Of a stretch of DNA of 64,000 nucleotides, positions 27,206 to 36,095 are shown piece by piece. The DNA is from Carboxylicivirga mesophila. Its GTDB lineage: Bacteria > Bacteroidota > Bacteroidia > Bacteroidales > Marinilabiliaceae. Within the stretch, counting starts at the first letter, position 1, and every line of letters begins with the position of its first letter. The notes beneath the pieces were generated by a model that saw only the letters and a program-made list of their open reading frames with translations, was not told the origin of the DNA and ran no database searches. A program made the translations under genes and the position numbers. The stretch lies in the NCBI RefSeq assembly GCF_018271975.1, contig NZ_JAGUCN010000024.1:1-64000 (forward strand), given 5' to 3'.

Positions 27206-27796
27206 ATGAAGAAGATACTCATCATATATGCACATCCAATAGAACATAAATCGCGCGTTAACCGGCAGCTGATTAGTGCAGTAGAAGGGATAGAGCATGT
27301 TACTGTCAATAATTTATATGAGAAATATCCCGATTTTTTCATTGATGTAAAGTATGAACAGGAGTTATTATTAGAGCATGATATAATTATCTGGCACCAT
27401 CCTTTATATTGGTACAGTGCTCCAGCTTTGTTGAAAGAATGGTTTGATTTGGTGCTGGAACATGGTTTTGCTTATGGACGCGAAGGGAAAGCTTTAAAAG
27501 GTAAGTGGGCTATTAACAGCATTACAACGGGAGGGCAGCAGGAAACCTATCAATCAGATGGTTTAAACAGGTACGATATCAAACAGTTTTTATTACCTTA
27601 CGAGCAATCAGCCTATTTGTGTAGGATGAAGTACCTTTCCCCCTTTGTAGTATTCGGTTCACATTTGCTTAATGAATCCGAAATAGACAAAAAAGTAGTT
27701 GCATACGTCAAGTTAATAAAAGGCTTGCGTGATGATGAATTTACTATAAGTACTCTTCAATCGCGGAAGATTGTTAATGAGCTTTTGCAAGAATAG
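27206..27796 (+). CDS. KefF/YheR-type NAD(P)H oxidoreductase, probable antiporter partner
   Basis: Flavodoxin-fold quinone reductase-like protein (196 aa from the ATG at 27206). The start KKILIIYAHP, the core IIWHHPLYWYSAPALLKEWFDLVLEHGFAYG and the ITTGGQQETYQ loop match the KefF/KefG family, which both binds FMN and activates Kef antiporters. The longer frame from 27164 begins inside the preceding terminator and is rejected. It ends 30 bp before the KefC-like gene, the classical pairing, so the two should form a gated K+/H+ system. Confidence 0.85.
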   Translation: MKKILIIYAHPIEHKSRVNRQLISAVEGIEHVTVNNLYEKYPDFFIDVKYEQELLLEHDIIIWHHPLYWYSAPALLKEWFDLVLEHGFAYGREGKALKGKWAINSITTGGQQETYQSDGLNRYDIKQFLLPYEQSAYLCRMKYLSPFVVFGSHLLNESEIDKKVVAYVKLIKGLRDDEFTISTLQSRKIVNELLQE

Positions 27797-27826
27797 AACT
27801 GATTTAATCACCACTAAATATTATGC

Positions 27827-29716
27827 ATGCACCTGGACGAAATATTTTTTAGAATTATGATTTACCTGCTGGCAGCTGTTGTGTCAGTGCCCATTGCAAA
27901 AAAAATAGGTCTGGGCTCTGTGCTTGGTTATTTGATTGCAGGTATTGTCATTGGTCCTTTTGCTTTGGGCCTTGTGGGGAGTGAGGGCGAAGGTGTGATG
28001 CATATCGCTGAGTTTGGAGTTGTTATTATGCTCTTTATTGTTGGTTTGGAGTTACATCCCGGCATGTTATGGCGTATGAAACGGCTGATTTTCGGATTAG
28101 GGGGGATGCAAATTGGTTTCACAGCTTTAGTATTTGCCTTAATTACAGCCCTTTTTTGGCTGGATACAGCTCAGGCCATTACTACGGGCCTTATCTTAGC
28201 TCTATCATCTACAGCGATAGTTTTACAGACACTGACGGAAAAAGGTATGCTGCAAACCAGAGGTGGGCGACATAGTTTTTCGGTATTGTTGATGCAGGAT
28301 ATTTCTGTTGTACCGATTTTTGCCATTATTGCTTTACTGGCCAATCAGGTGGTTACAGACTCAACAACTGTTGAAACTGCAGATGCCGTCAGTGGATGGT
28401 ACCAGTTGTTGATTATTTTGGCAGCAGTAGCAACCATCATCATCGGCGGGCGATATTTGGCAAATTATATCTTTAAGTTCATTGCTGAAACAGGATTGCG
28501 CGAACTTTTTACCGCCACGGCACTCTTATTGGTTATTGGTATTGCTGTGTTTATGGATGCAGTTGGCCTTTCGCCTGCTTTAGGAACTTTCCTGGCTGGT
28601 GTTGTTCTGGCTAATAGTGAGTATCGTTATGAACTGGAGAATAACCTTGAACCGTTTAAGGGATTATTATTAGGGGTGTTCTTTATTTCAGTAGGGGCCA
28701 GCATCAATTTTCATTTACTTCTCAATCACTGGATGCTGATATTGGTGATTCTGACGATATTGGTTAGCGTAAAGCTGATTATTTTATGGGCACTCGGCAG
28801 GCTATTCAAGCTGGAGCAATCACATAATATGTTGTTTACTTTTAGTTTGGCTCAGGCCGGCGAGTTTGGCTTTGTATTAATCACTTTTGCCACCCAAAGT
28901 GGCGTATACGATGAATTTACTTCAGGCATATTGCTGATTGTTGTGGCTTTATCGATGCTGATTACACCAGTTTTGTTTATTATTAATGAGCAAGTGATAC
29001 AACCCAGGTTGATCAAATCATCCAAACATGATGAAGATGAAGTTGAGGATAATGGCCACCCGGTAATTATTGCAGGATTTGGGCGCTTTGGCCAGGTGCT
29101 TGGGCGCTTTCTTAATGCCAATGGTATAAAACTCACCATTATCGATAACAATCCCCATAATGTGCAATACTTAAAAAAGTTTGGATATAAGGTCTATTTT
29201 GGAGACATAACCCGAAGAGATATGCTGGAAGCCGCAGGTGCCGGCCATGCCAAGGTACTCGCCATAACAATGAGCGAACGGGATCAGATAGATAAACTGG
29301 TAGCTTTGGCACAAAAGCATTATCCAAACCTTAAACTAATTGTAAGGGCTGTTGATGTGGCCCATGAGTTGGCGCTACAAAACATTGGTGTGGATGGTCA
29401 TCGACAGGCTATTTTTGATTCGGCCATTGAACTAGGTACAAGTGCACTGGTTACTATGGGACATAGTAATCATCAAAGCTACCGTTCGGCATTAACCTTT
29501 AAGCATCTCGATAAGCGCTTTATGAAGAATCTTCAGCAGCGTTATTCAATTGATGATCCTCACTTTTTAATGGAGACTAAGAAGTTTGCTGAGCACCTTG
29601 AGAATATACTTCTTATGCAGCAGAAACACCCTTATCAGGAGATGGATTGTGCCTGGGATACGGATTCACTAATTGAAGAGGCACGCGAATATAATGAACA
29701 AATAGAGGGTAAATAG
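27827..29716 (+). CDS. KefB/KefC-type monovalent cation:proton antiporter (CPA2)
   Basis: 629-residue inner-membrane K+/H+ antiporter. About 12 helices of the Na+/H+ exchanger fold lie at residues 8-385, with GLELHPGMLWRMKR and TALLLVIGIAVFMDAVGLSPALGTFLAG as conserved stretches. The cytoplasmic TrkA-N (RCK/KTN) nucleotide-binding domain opens with VIIAGFGRFGQVLG at about 405. In enteric bacteria such systems are held shut by glutathione and opened by glutathione adducts, protecting against electrophiles. Which thiol gates this one is unknown, since many Bacteroidota lack glutathione. It forms an operon with the preceding oxidoreductase. Confidence 0.9.
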   Translation: MHLDEIFFRIMIYLLAAVVSVPIAKKIGLGSVLGYLIAGIVIGPFALGLVGSEGEGVMHIAEFGVVIMLFIVGLELHPGMLWRMKRLIFGLGGMQIGFTALVFALITALFWLDTAQAITTGLILALSSTAIVLQTLTEKGMLQTRGGRHSFSVLLMQDISVVPIFAIIALLANQVVTDSTTVETADAVSGWYQLLIILAAVATIIIGGRYLANYIFKFIAETGLRELFTATALLLVIGIAVFMDAVGLSPALGTFLAGVVLANSEYRYELENNLEPFKGLLLGVFFISVGASINFHLLLNHWMLILVILTILVSVKLIILWALGRLFKLEQSHNMLFTFSLAQAGEFGFVLITFATQSGVYDEFTSGILLIVVALSMLITPVLFIINEQVIQPRLIKSSKHDEDEVEDNGHPVIIAGFGRFGQVLGRFLNANGIKLTIIDNNPHNVQYLKKFGYKVYFGDITRRDMLEAAGAGHAKVLAITMSERDQIDKLVALAQKHYPNLKLIVRAVDVAHELALQNIGVDGHRQAIFDSAIELGTSALVTMGHSNHQSYRSALTFKHLDKRFMKNLQQRYSIDDPHFLMETKKFAEHLENILLMQQKHPYQEMDCAWDTDSLIEEAREYNEQIEGK

Positions 29717-29771
29717 TTGCAGAGGCTTATTTTGGTATGATAATTGCGTTCATTTCGTAAAATGAGGGCAT

Positions 29772-29897
29772 ATGAGAAGTAAGGAGAGTTATCAAATTAT
29801 CAAAGATGTAGCTGTAGAAATGATCCTTGTTTTATTGATTTCATTCATAGCTGCTTTAGTTTTTTATATTACTATAATAAAAAACGTTCCTTTTTAA
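29772..29897 (+). CDS. Possible 41-residue single-helix membrane microprotein
   Basis: An ATG frame of 41 codons ending in TAA encodes a polar N-terminus (MRSKESYQIIKD), one strongly hydrophobic segment of about 22 residues (from MILVLL) and a short KNVPF tail. GAGG lies 6 nt before the ATG. It follows the KefC-like gene by 55 bp and precedes a strong terminator. The clean charged-helix-charged layout favours a real small protein, but the AT-rich composition can generate such frames by chance. Function unknown; modulation of the upstream antiporter is only a possibility. Confidence 0.4.
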   Translation: MRSKESYQIIKDVAVEMILVLLISFIAALVFYITIIKNVPF

Positions 29898-29934
29898 TAT
29901 TCTGAATTACCTATATTACATTCATGTAAAACTA

Positions 29935-29968
29935 AGCAGGGGCTGTTTGAAAGCCCCTGCTTTTTTTA
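29935..29968 (+). terminator. Intrinsic terminator downstream of the Kef cluster
   Basis: Perfect 9-bp GC-rich stem (29936-29944 with 29952-29960), 7-nt loop, then seven T on the plus strand. It lies between convergent units and may also slow minus-strand transcription, though the T-run there is weak. Confidence 0.9.
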
Positions 29969-31135
29969 TTTCCTGGTACCAATCCAGGTTAATTTGTGCC
30001 AGATGCCTTCAAGAGGTCCATGCTTATAATGTTTCGCCCACCAGTGACAGAAAATGCCTGTAAAAGCGGTGAGTAGAATAGCAATTAAGAAACTGTAAGT
30101 AGCACCTGTGTATTGGTATAGAGCCAATCCATACCCATAATAAATACTTGAGCCTAATACTGACTGCATCATGTAATTGCTTAAGCTCATTTTGCCCAAT
30201 GGTGCAAAAAGCATCAGGAAACCTTGCCATCTGCCTTTTTGAAAGAGAAGCGTAATGCCAGAAACCCATACCAGCATTAAGGCAATGTCGGTCCACGGAG
30301 TAAACATGGTCATCACTGAACGTTCAATAGCTGCGCTTTCAATCCAACCAGGTAAAACGATTCGTATTGGATATAAAATAATAAAGGCCATAGTAGCTGC
30401 TATCAGAACTTTCTTCCAGAATTTATTTGTGGTCTCAGTGTTGACAAATAGCTGTTTTCGACCAGCAACTATTCCAAATAAAAACATAGCGAAAATAATA
30501 AAGAAGCGACCATTTTCCCAGTTCCAGAGCAATACAGCCTTTTTTCCATTTGTAATATTACCTACCCAGGTGTTAATGATTGAGCTTTCCGGTATATACT
30601 CCTGCATCTTTCCAAAATAGGTCCATGAAACAGGATTGCTGATCTCCATTGTCGGGTTTTGAATAGCTTGAATTAAACCCATCCACTCTAATGGTTGTAG
30701 CAGCATAACAATGGCTATACCAACCAAAACTTTATTAGGAAAGTTAGCTAAGGGAATTAGTAGGAAACCAATGACCGCATAAATAGTTAAAATATCGCCT
30801 TGGAAGAATAGAGAGTTTAGCATGCCAAAGGCAAATAAAATCACCAGTCGCCAGGCGAAGCGCCCCCTGAAATCTTTTCCTTTCAGCTGTTGATTATTGG
30901 ACTGTATGAAAAATGTTAGCCCAAACAGTAAGGCAAATATGGAGTATGATTTACTTGCGAACAGAAAGAATAAAGTATCCCAGATTGTTTGATCAAGTTT
31001 CACCATCCATTCGGGCAAATCGGGCGGTAAAAAATAAAAATCGAAATGTTCGAGGTTGTGCAGTAGCATGATAGCTACGATGGCAAAGCCTCTGAGTGCA
31101 TCAATTACGTGCAGGCGTTGAATTTGAGGTTTCAT
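29966..31135 (-). CDS. DUF418-family multi-helix membrane protein
   Basis: 389 residues from the ATG at 31133-31135 (MKPQIQRLHVIDALRGFAIVAIML). The RLHVIDALRGFAI start is shared with the acyltransferase-3-like DUF418/YeiB family. About ten helices follow, and the C-terminal DUF418 part contains GKMSLSNYMMQSVLG and HWWAKHYKHGPLEGIWHKLTW, the most conserved blocks. The molecular function is not established. The ATG at 31195 would add 20 residues upstream of the conserved start and is rejected. Its stop lies next to the shared terminator region. Confidence 0.88.
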   Translation of the reverse strand: MKPQIQRLHVIDALRGFAIVAIMLLHNLEHFDFYFLPPDLPEWMVKLDQTIWDTLFFLFASKSYSIFALLFGLTFFIQSNNQQLKGKDFRGRFAWRLVILFAFGMLNSLFFQGDILTIYAVIGFLLIPLANFPNKVLVGIAIVMLLQPLEWMGLIQAIQNPTMEISNPVSWTYFGKMQEYIPESSIINTWVGNITNGKKAVLLWNWENGRFFIIFAMFLFGIVAGRKQLFVNTETTNKFWKKVLIAATMAFIILYPIRIVLPGWIESAAIERSVMTMFTPWTDIALMLVWVSGITLLFQKGRWQGFLMLFAPLGKMSLSNYMMQSVLGSSIYYGYGLALYQYTGATYSFLIAILLTAFTGIFCHWWAKHYKHGPLEGIWHKLTWIGTRK

Positions 31136-31336
31136 ATTAATTTGTTTGTGTAAGGTTTTAGATTGTAAACGTAATAAAACGAAGTCAATTAGCAAGATAT
31201 CAAAAATCTAATTTGTTAAGAGTAGTGAGAGTAATGTATACAGAAACGTTATTGCGCTTTTTTGTATATTTACCGATGGAAAACAATTTATTCTTGCTGG
31301 AAAATTAGGGTGGCAAGAATAGCAAACTTTGGACGA

Positions 31337-32125
31337 ATGAAAAATTTATTAAGTGTGGCTTTATTAAGCCTGACAATGGTTCTTTTCTCTTGTTCTGATG
31401 ATAACAAGCAGGCAAGATTATCAATCCGTTTAACCGATGCTCCTGGTGATTATCAAGAGGTATTAATTGATGTGCAGGATGTAATGATTAATGTTTCTGG
31501 AGATGAAAACAATGGCTGGCAATCACTATCAAGTACACAAAAAGGAGTGTATAACTTACTTGATTTTACTAATGGTATGGATACGCTGTTAGTTGACGAA
31601 TTTCTGCCTGCTGGCAAAATTTCACAGATGCGACTGGTATTAGGAGACAAGAATCAAGTAAAGATTGATGGTAAGTATTATCCCATAGAAACTCCTTCGG
31701 CTCAGCAATCCGGATTAAAGTTTAACATCCATGCCGACTTAAAGGATGGTATAACCTATAAGTTATGGATTGATTTTGATGCAGGACGTTCGATTGTTGC
31801 TAAAGGTAATGGTGGGTATTCACTTAAGCCAGTCATTAGAACTTTTACAGAGGCTACCAGTGGTGCCATTAAAGGAAGCGTAATGCCAGTGGAAGCCACG
31901 CCTTATATTATGGCTGTTACCGCTGACGAAGAAGATACAGTTGGAACTTATGCTGATGCTGAGACTGGTTTCTTTATGTTGAGAGGGGTGGAGCCCGGTA
32001 GCTATACAATCACAGTACAACCAGCAGAAGGTTATCAGGAAACAACGCTTGAAGATGTGAAGGTTGAATTGGGGCAGGTTACTGAACTTGAAACAATCAC
32101 TATTGAAGAAGTTGTAGCTGAATAA
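31337..32125 (+). CDS. DUF4382 lipoprotein with C-terminal beta-sandwich
   Basis: 262 residues from the ATG at 31337: lipoprotein signal (VLFSC, Cys19), DUF4382 domain (about 27-170, with LSIRLTDAPGDYQEVLIDVQ and GLKFNIHADLKDG), then a carboxypeptidase-regulatory-like beta-sandwich (about 175-262, with GVEPGSYTITVQPAEGYQ). DUF4382 proteins of Bacteroidota sit on the cell envelope; the role is unknown. The upstream ATG at 31262 would place 25 charged residues before the signal and is rejected. A second, looser relative lies at 61207. Confidence 0.83.
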   Translation: MKNLLSVALLSLTMVLFSCSDDNKQARLSIRLTDAPGDYQEVLIDVQDVMINVSGDENNGWQSLSSTQKGVYNLLDFTNGMDTLLVDEFLPAGKISQMRLVLGDKNQVKIDGKYYPIETPSAQQSGLKFNIHADLKDGITYKLWIDFDAGRSIVAKGNGGYSLKPVIRTFTEATSGAIKGSVMPVEATPYIMAVTADEEDTVGTYADAETGFFMLRGVEPGSYTITVQPAEGYQETTLEDVKVELGQVTELETITIEEVVAE

Positions 32126-32148
32126 GGAAAATTTAATATCAAAAAATA

Positions 32149-32174
32149 AAAGGACCGCCGATGAGCGGTCCTTT
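32149..32174. terminator. Shared terminator between DUF4382 gene and tpiA
   Basis: Perfect 10-bp stem (32149-32158 with 32165-32174), 6-nt loop, between convergent genes. The minus strand has the better T-rich tail (TTTTATTTTTTG); the plus-strand tail is short. Confidence 0.85.
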
Positions 32175-32210
32175 ATTCTGAAAAACTATTTTGAGCTTAT
32201 TATACTCTTA

Positions 32211-32966
32211 TTAAAATGCGGCGATAATTCCGTGAAAATCTTCAGCTTTCAACGAAGCACCACCAATTAAACCTCCATCTACGTCTGGGTTTGCGAATAA
32301 TTCCTTGGCATTTGAAGGCTTACAGCTTCCACCATAAAGGATGCTTGTTTCATTAGCAACTTCAGCACCGTATTTGTTAGCTAAAGTTTGACGAATGAAA
32401 GCATGAATTTCTTGAGCTTGCTCTGGAGAAGCAGTTTTACCTGTTCCAATAGCCCATACTGGTTCATATGCCAATACAACTTTACCGAATTCTTCTGCTG
32501 AAAGATGGAATAAAGCTTCTTCGATTTGCTCTTTAACAACCTCAAAATGCTTACCAGATTCACGCTCCTCTAATACTTCGCCAATACAGAAAATTGGTGT
32601 CAGGCCATTAGCTAAAGTTAAATCTGTTTTTTCTTTTAAAATGGCATTTGTTTCACCATAGTAAGCACGTCTTTCTGAGTGCCCCAGAATAACGTACTGC
32701 GCACCAGTTGACTTCACCATTGAAGCTGATACTTCACCAGTGTAAGCACCGCTTACCTTATCAGAACAGTTCTGAGCTGCAACGCCTACTAATTCTGCGT
32801 CAACAGTTTTAACGACTTCAGTCAGGTGAATAAATGGTGCACCCAATACAACTTGACAATTAGGCTTGTTGGCCTTCAAGATTTCGTTCACTTCTTTGGC
32901 TAATGCCACACCTTCTTCTAAGGTGTTGTTCATTTTCCAGTTCCCTGCAACAATGTTTTGTCTCAT
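32211..32966 (-). CDS. tpiA: Triosephosphate isomerase
   Basis: Interconverts dihydroxyacetone phosphate and glyceraldehyde 3-phosphate in glycolysis. All catalytic features are visible in the 251-residue TIM barrel: NWKMN (Lys12), LGHSERR (His96), [11 protein letters not shown] (catalytic Glu168 followed by the flexible loop) and the phosphate-binding ILYGGS. Length is standard. The next gene upstream on the minus strand is the DoxX-like membrane protein, 16 bp away, and DUF1599 beyond that, forming a probable three-gene unit DUF1599-DoxX-tpiA ending at the shared terminator. Confidence 0.97.
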   Translation of the reverse strand: MRQNIVAGNWKMNNTLEEGVALAKEVNEILKANKPNCQVVLGAPFIHLTEVVKTVDAELVGVAAQNCSDKVSGAYTGEVSASMVKSTGAQYVILGHSERRAYYGETNAILKEKTDLTLANGLTPIFCIGEVLEERESGKHFEVVKEQIEEALFHLSAEEFGKVVLAYEPVWAIGTGKTASPEQAQEIHAFIRQTLANKYGAEVANETSILYGGSCKPSNAKELFANPDVDGGLIGGASLKAEDFHGIIAAF

Positions 32967-32982
32967 TGATAAAAATTTAAGT

Positions 32983-34191
32983 TTATTTGAATTTGTATAT
33001 GATAATGATTAACCCTGTTATAACTGATAAGCATAGCCAAAGCCATATTTTATCATGGGCCCTTTGCATTGACTGAATCGATTGTGAAAGTGGATTCTTT
33101 AAGGTTTCTGCATCGGGTAGTTGGGTGTAGCTGTATTTTGCAATAATTGTACCCTTTTGAATAATAACTAAACCAGGATTGGCTCTGATAATGGTTTTAA
33201 GGGTGGTTTCATCACATTGGGCATATTCAAAGGCAGCCTGATGCGCCATATCAAATTTGTAGCAATCCTCCGTTAATGAAGCTGTGGCCAAGTAAAAATA
33301 GCTACCGTGTTTTTGAGCTACACTTTTAATATTGATAAACTGTTGGATATTATCTGTTGATGTATTTTCTACTTTAGGCGCCACCATCAAAAATACTGGC
33401 TTCTCATTATTAATAATGGCATCAGTAATGTCGTCTCCTTCAGTAGAAGTAAAATGTAAGGCCGTAACAGGCGGTTGATAACCTTCGCGAATTATTTTTG
33501 TTTTGCTATCGATAAAAATCCAGGTACTGTCGTTATACGGATAATCGTCAACACCAAATTCTTTTCTTTCTCCTTCTTTCTCCAGTATGAATGTAGTTTC
33601 GTATTCACCTTCATCGGCCCCTTCAGGTATGCTCATTTTTTCAGGTATGTTAGCGCCAATGTGGTAAGGCCTGAAATCAAGAAGAGGCAAGTAATACATG
33701 CTATACACAGAGATGCCAATGATAAAAAGAAGTCCGGTACTGGTCAGTAGAAATTGGCGCCCGCCAGACAAATTAGACTTATAATCATTTCTTCTGTAGT
33801 AGACAATTATACTGAATGGAAGAATGATAAGGTTTTTGCTTAATGTTTCCCAGTTGCTGAGCTTGATGGCATCGCCAAAGCACCCGCAATCCGAGACCGG
33901 TTCAAATATAGCTATGAAAAAAGTGATGATAGTAAACCCAGCCATAAAGAGCAATGCTGGCAAGGCTACTCGCTTTAATCTGAAGCCGAGTAGTAAGTGA
34001 AAACCCAAAATAAACTCAATAGATGACAAAGCAATTGATAAGATGATGGAAATTCCATCACTGTTATGTATTCCTATAAATTCAAGGTATTCGGCTATTT
34101 TTATAGCACTTCCTTTGGGGTCAATAGCTTTAACGAACCCTGAAAAAACAAATACTGCCCCTGTTAGAAGGCGACTTATCAGCTTGAGCAT
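32983..34191 (-). CDS. DoxX/MauE-like membrane protein (BT_3928-type)
   Basis: 402 residues. The N-terminal half carries four helices of a DoxX/MauE-like module ([27 protein letters not shown] start, about 1-140), with [15 protein letters not shown] after the third, a pattern typical of MauE-related proteins and suggesting a thiol-redox or quinone-linked function. A fifth helix (about 147-165) leads to a periplasmic region (about 175-375) and a last helix (about 380-398). Similar proteins occur beside DUF1599 and tpiA in many Bacteroidota; the function is unproven. Confidence 0.8.
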   Translation of the reverse strand: MLKLISRLLTGAVFVFSGFVKAIDPKGSAIKIAEYLEFIGIHNSDGISIILSIALSSIEFILGFHLLLGFRLKRVALPALLFMAGFTIITFFIAIFEPVSDCGCFGDAIKLSNWETLSKNLIILPFSIIVYYRRNDYKSNLSGGRQFLLTSTGLLFIIGISVYSMYYLPLLDFRPYHIGANIPEKMSIPEGADEGEYETTFILEKEGERKEFGVDDYPYNDSTWIFIDSKTKIIREGYQPPVTALHFTSTEGDDITDAIINNEKPVFLMVAPKVENTSTDNIQQFINIKSVAQKHGSYFYLATASLTEDCYKFDMAHQAAFEYAQCDETTLKTIIRANPGLVIIQKGTIIAKYSYTQLPDAETLKNPLSQSIQSMQRAHDKIWLWLCLSVITGLIIIIYKFK

Positions 34192-34204
34192 CTAATTATG
34201 GTGT

Positions 34205-34762
34205 TTATATGTTTTCTTCGTCTTCCGGAAATTCAAGTTTAATAAGGGCAAAAATGGCATAATTAATCATGTCCATATAGTTGGCATCAATGCCTTCAGA
34301 AATAATTGTCTGCCCCAGATTATCCTCAATCTGTTTGGTGCGGTGAAGCTTCATAAGAATAAGGTCGGTGAATGAACTTACGCGCATTTTTCGCCAGGCC
34401 TCGTCATAATCATGGTTTTTATTTTCCATGAGAGCCTTAGCACTATATATATTATTGAGGTACATTTTCAGAGCTTCATCGTGGTCCATCTCTGGTTGTT
34501 CGGCGGGTTTAAGTTCGAGCTGAACAAGAGCCATAGCACAGTAGTTTACAATGCCAATAAACTCATCCCTGATGCCTTCATCCACCTTTGAGGTGCCCTT
34601 TGTTTCGATGCTTCTGATACGCTGGGCTTTAATAAATATTTGGTCGGTCATGCTTGATGGCCTGAGGATGCGCCACGCTGTTCCGTAATCTTTCATCTTT
34701 TTCTCAAAGATGTCTTTGCAAATATTAATGACGTGATTGAATTGACTATCTGTTTTTGACAC
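34205..34762 (-). CDS. DUF1599 tandem-domain protein
   Basis: 185 residues made of two similar halves: KMKDYGTAWRILRPSSMTDQIFIKAQRIR in the first and NHDYDEAWRKMRVSSFTDLILMKLHRTKQIE in the second (each quoted stretch split by conservation: D-Y-x-x-A-W-R, S-S-x-T-D and K-x-x-R). So a single DUF1599 fold was duplicated and fused. No signal peptide, hence cytoplasmic. Its short helical units recall all-alpha nucleotide-binding proteins but I can assign no activity. First gene of the unit leading to tpiA. Confidence 0.8.
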   Translation of the reverse strand: MSKTDSQFNHVINICKDIFEKKMKDYGTAWRILRPSSMTDQIFIKAQRIRSIETKGTSKVDEGIRDEFIGIVNYCAMALVQLELKPAEQPEMDHDEALKMYLNNIYSAKALMENKNHDYDEAWRKMRVSSFTDLILMKLHRTKQIEDNLGQTIISEGIDANYMDMINYAIFALIKLEFPEDEENI

Positions 34763-34904
34763 GTTATATGCTTTTTTGAATGGAGGCGTAAAATTATCAA
34801 AAAATGATAAATATTGAGGTATAATTAATTAGATTCTAACGATTGAATCGCATTATTTATATTGAATTGATAATTAGGAAGTATTGTAATAGAAGAAAAA
34901 ACTA

Positions 34905-34995
34905 AAGCGGCTTTTGGCCGAAATCGACCCACGGGCTGCTGTGATGGAAATGTCCTTGCCAGAAGGAAATTCCAGTCAAAAGCCAAAAGCGAATA
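34905..34995. ncRNA. Possible structured RNA element upstream of DUF1599 gene
   Basis: In the 280-bp gap between two minus-strand genes, 9-bp perfect arms 34910-34918 and 34982-34990 enclose a second hairpin (34945-34949 with 34970-34974, and 34953-34957 with 34963-34967). On the minus strand the 3' part can instead fold as a 4-bp hairpin (34917-34920 with 34908-34911) followed by a T-rich stretch. The two folds share bases, so they are mutually exclusive, as in attenuators. I recognise no known riboswitch class. It could also be a repeat or an independent small RNA. Confidence 0.4.
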
Positions 34996-35041
34996 TAGTG
35001 CTTTGTTTTTGCATATTTATACAATAAGTAACAATGATGCA

Positions 35042-35284
35042 TTATTTTTTTGCCAAGCGAATAACTATCCCAACTACAGCGCCGATACCACCACAGATAG
35101 CAATATTATTTCTGACTTTTGCGATGCCCGATATTTTTTGCCCCAGTGACACGAGTTCATTAGATGCAGGCTTTAGTAAAGTGCTTATGCTGACATATTC
35201 ACCCGCAATTTTACCAAAAAACAGGTAGCCGATAATAAGACCGAGAAGGGCAAAAATTAATACACTAACAATAGAATGTTTCAT
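35042..35284 (-). CDS. Small two-helix membrane protein, unknown
   Basis: 80 residues with two hydrophobic helices (about 5-25 and 61-76) joined by a polar stretch of about 35 residues, and ending in RLAKK. No family recognised. Its ATG at 35282-35284 is 34 bp from the start of the longer upstream frame of the opposite-strand gene, so the two share a divergent promoter region. Real-gene status rests on the clean membrane pattern and position. Confidence 0.55.
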   Translation of the reverse strand: MKHSIVSVLIFALLGLIIGYLFFGKIAGEYVSISTLLKPASNELVSLGQKISGIAKVRNNIAICGGIGAVVGIVIRLAKK

Positions 35285-35444
35285 AATTCTGAAGGTTTAT
35301 TTTAAATAAGTTGCACTATTGTGGTGGGCTAAGTTAGGAATTATTGACAGGCAATTGCATATTTTAGCAGTATTTACTGGCTTATTGCATGTGCCTTCCA
35401 AAATTGTTGTATATTCAGCAAATGACTACCAAAATGTATTTAAA

Positions 35445-36086
35445 GTGAAACAAACAGGCTGGTTATATATTAGCATTTGCATTAGTTTAATGGCTTTGGC
35501 CAGCACGGTTGTTAGTGCCCAGGATAGAGAGTTGGTGACAAAAGAGCGGGGACTTTTTAAAGAAGTTTGCTGGGTAGATGTCAATGATACGGCTATTCGC
35601 AACGGACAAAGTACAACGTATTACAAGGGTAAAGTTATTGAGCAGGGGCGATACTTGAAAAATTCACGTGTGGGACGATGGCGCTTTTATAATCTGGAGA
35701 GTATCCTTGATTATGAATATGATTTTGACAGGAACGAACTTGTTATGATGAGTGGTCAGGATAGGCATGAATTAAAAATGAAAACACCTTGCCTGTTTAT
35801 GGGTAGCCCTTTAATACCTTATCTGTTTTTAGTTAATAATTTAAGTTATCCCCGAAGCGCTGTGAATGAATCTGTTGAGGGTAGGGTGGTTTTAGCTTTA
35901 AGGGTTGATGAAACAGGTCATGTTATCGGCTTTTATATAGCAGAAAGGTTACATCCAACCATTGACAGGGCTGTTGTTGAAGTGGCTAAAACGATGCCTG
36001 ATAAATGGCGTTTCATTGCGGCAACAAACATGGGACATCCAGTTGCCAGTGAATACCATATTGCCATTGAATTTCAACTGGAGTAG
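35445..36086 (+). CDS. TonB C-terminal domain protein with MORN-like segment
   Basis: A signal-peptide-like segment (WLYISICISLMALASTVVSAQD) places the product in the periplasm. It is followed by a MORN-2/YwqK-like stretch (YYKGKVIEQGRYLKNSRVGRWRF) and a TonB C-terminal domain (about the last 85 residues, with YPRSAVNESVEGRVVLALRVDETG and IAIEFQLE). I choose a GTG at 35445 (213 aa) because it puts a basic residue just before the hydrophobic segment; the open frame continues upstream to an ATG at 35319, giving an unlikely 42-residue extension. It lacks the N-terminal helix and Pro-rich spacer of canonical TonB, so it is a relative, not an ExbBD-coupled TonB. Confidence 0.72.
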   Translation: MKQTGWLYISICISLMALASTVVSAQDRELVTKERGLFKEVCWVDVNDTAIRNGQSTTYYKGKVIEQGRYLKNSRVGRWRFYNLESILDYEYDFDRNELVMMSGQDRHELKMKTPCLFMGSPLIPYLFLVNNLSYPRSAVNESVEGRVVLALRVDETGHVIGFYIAERLHPTIDRAVVEVAKTMPDKWRFIAATNMGHPVASEYHIAIEFQLE

Positions 36087-36095
36087 TGTAATCGG

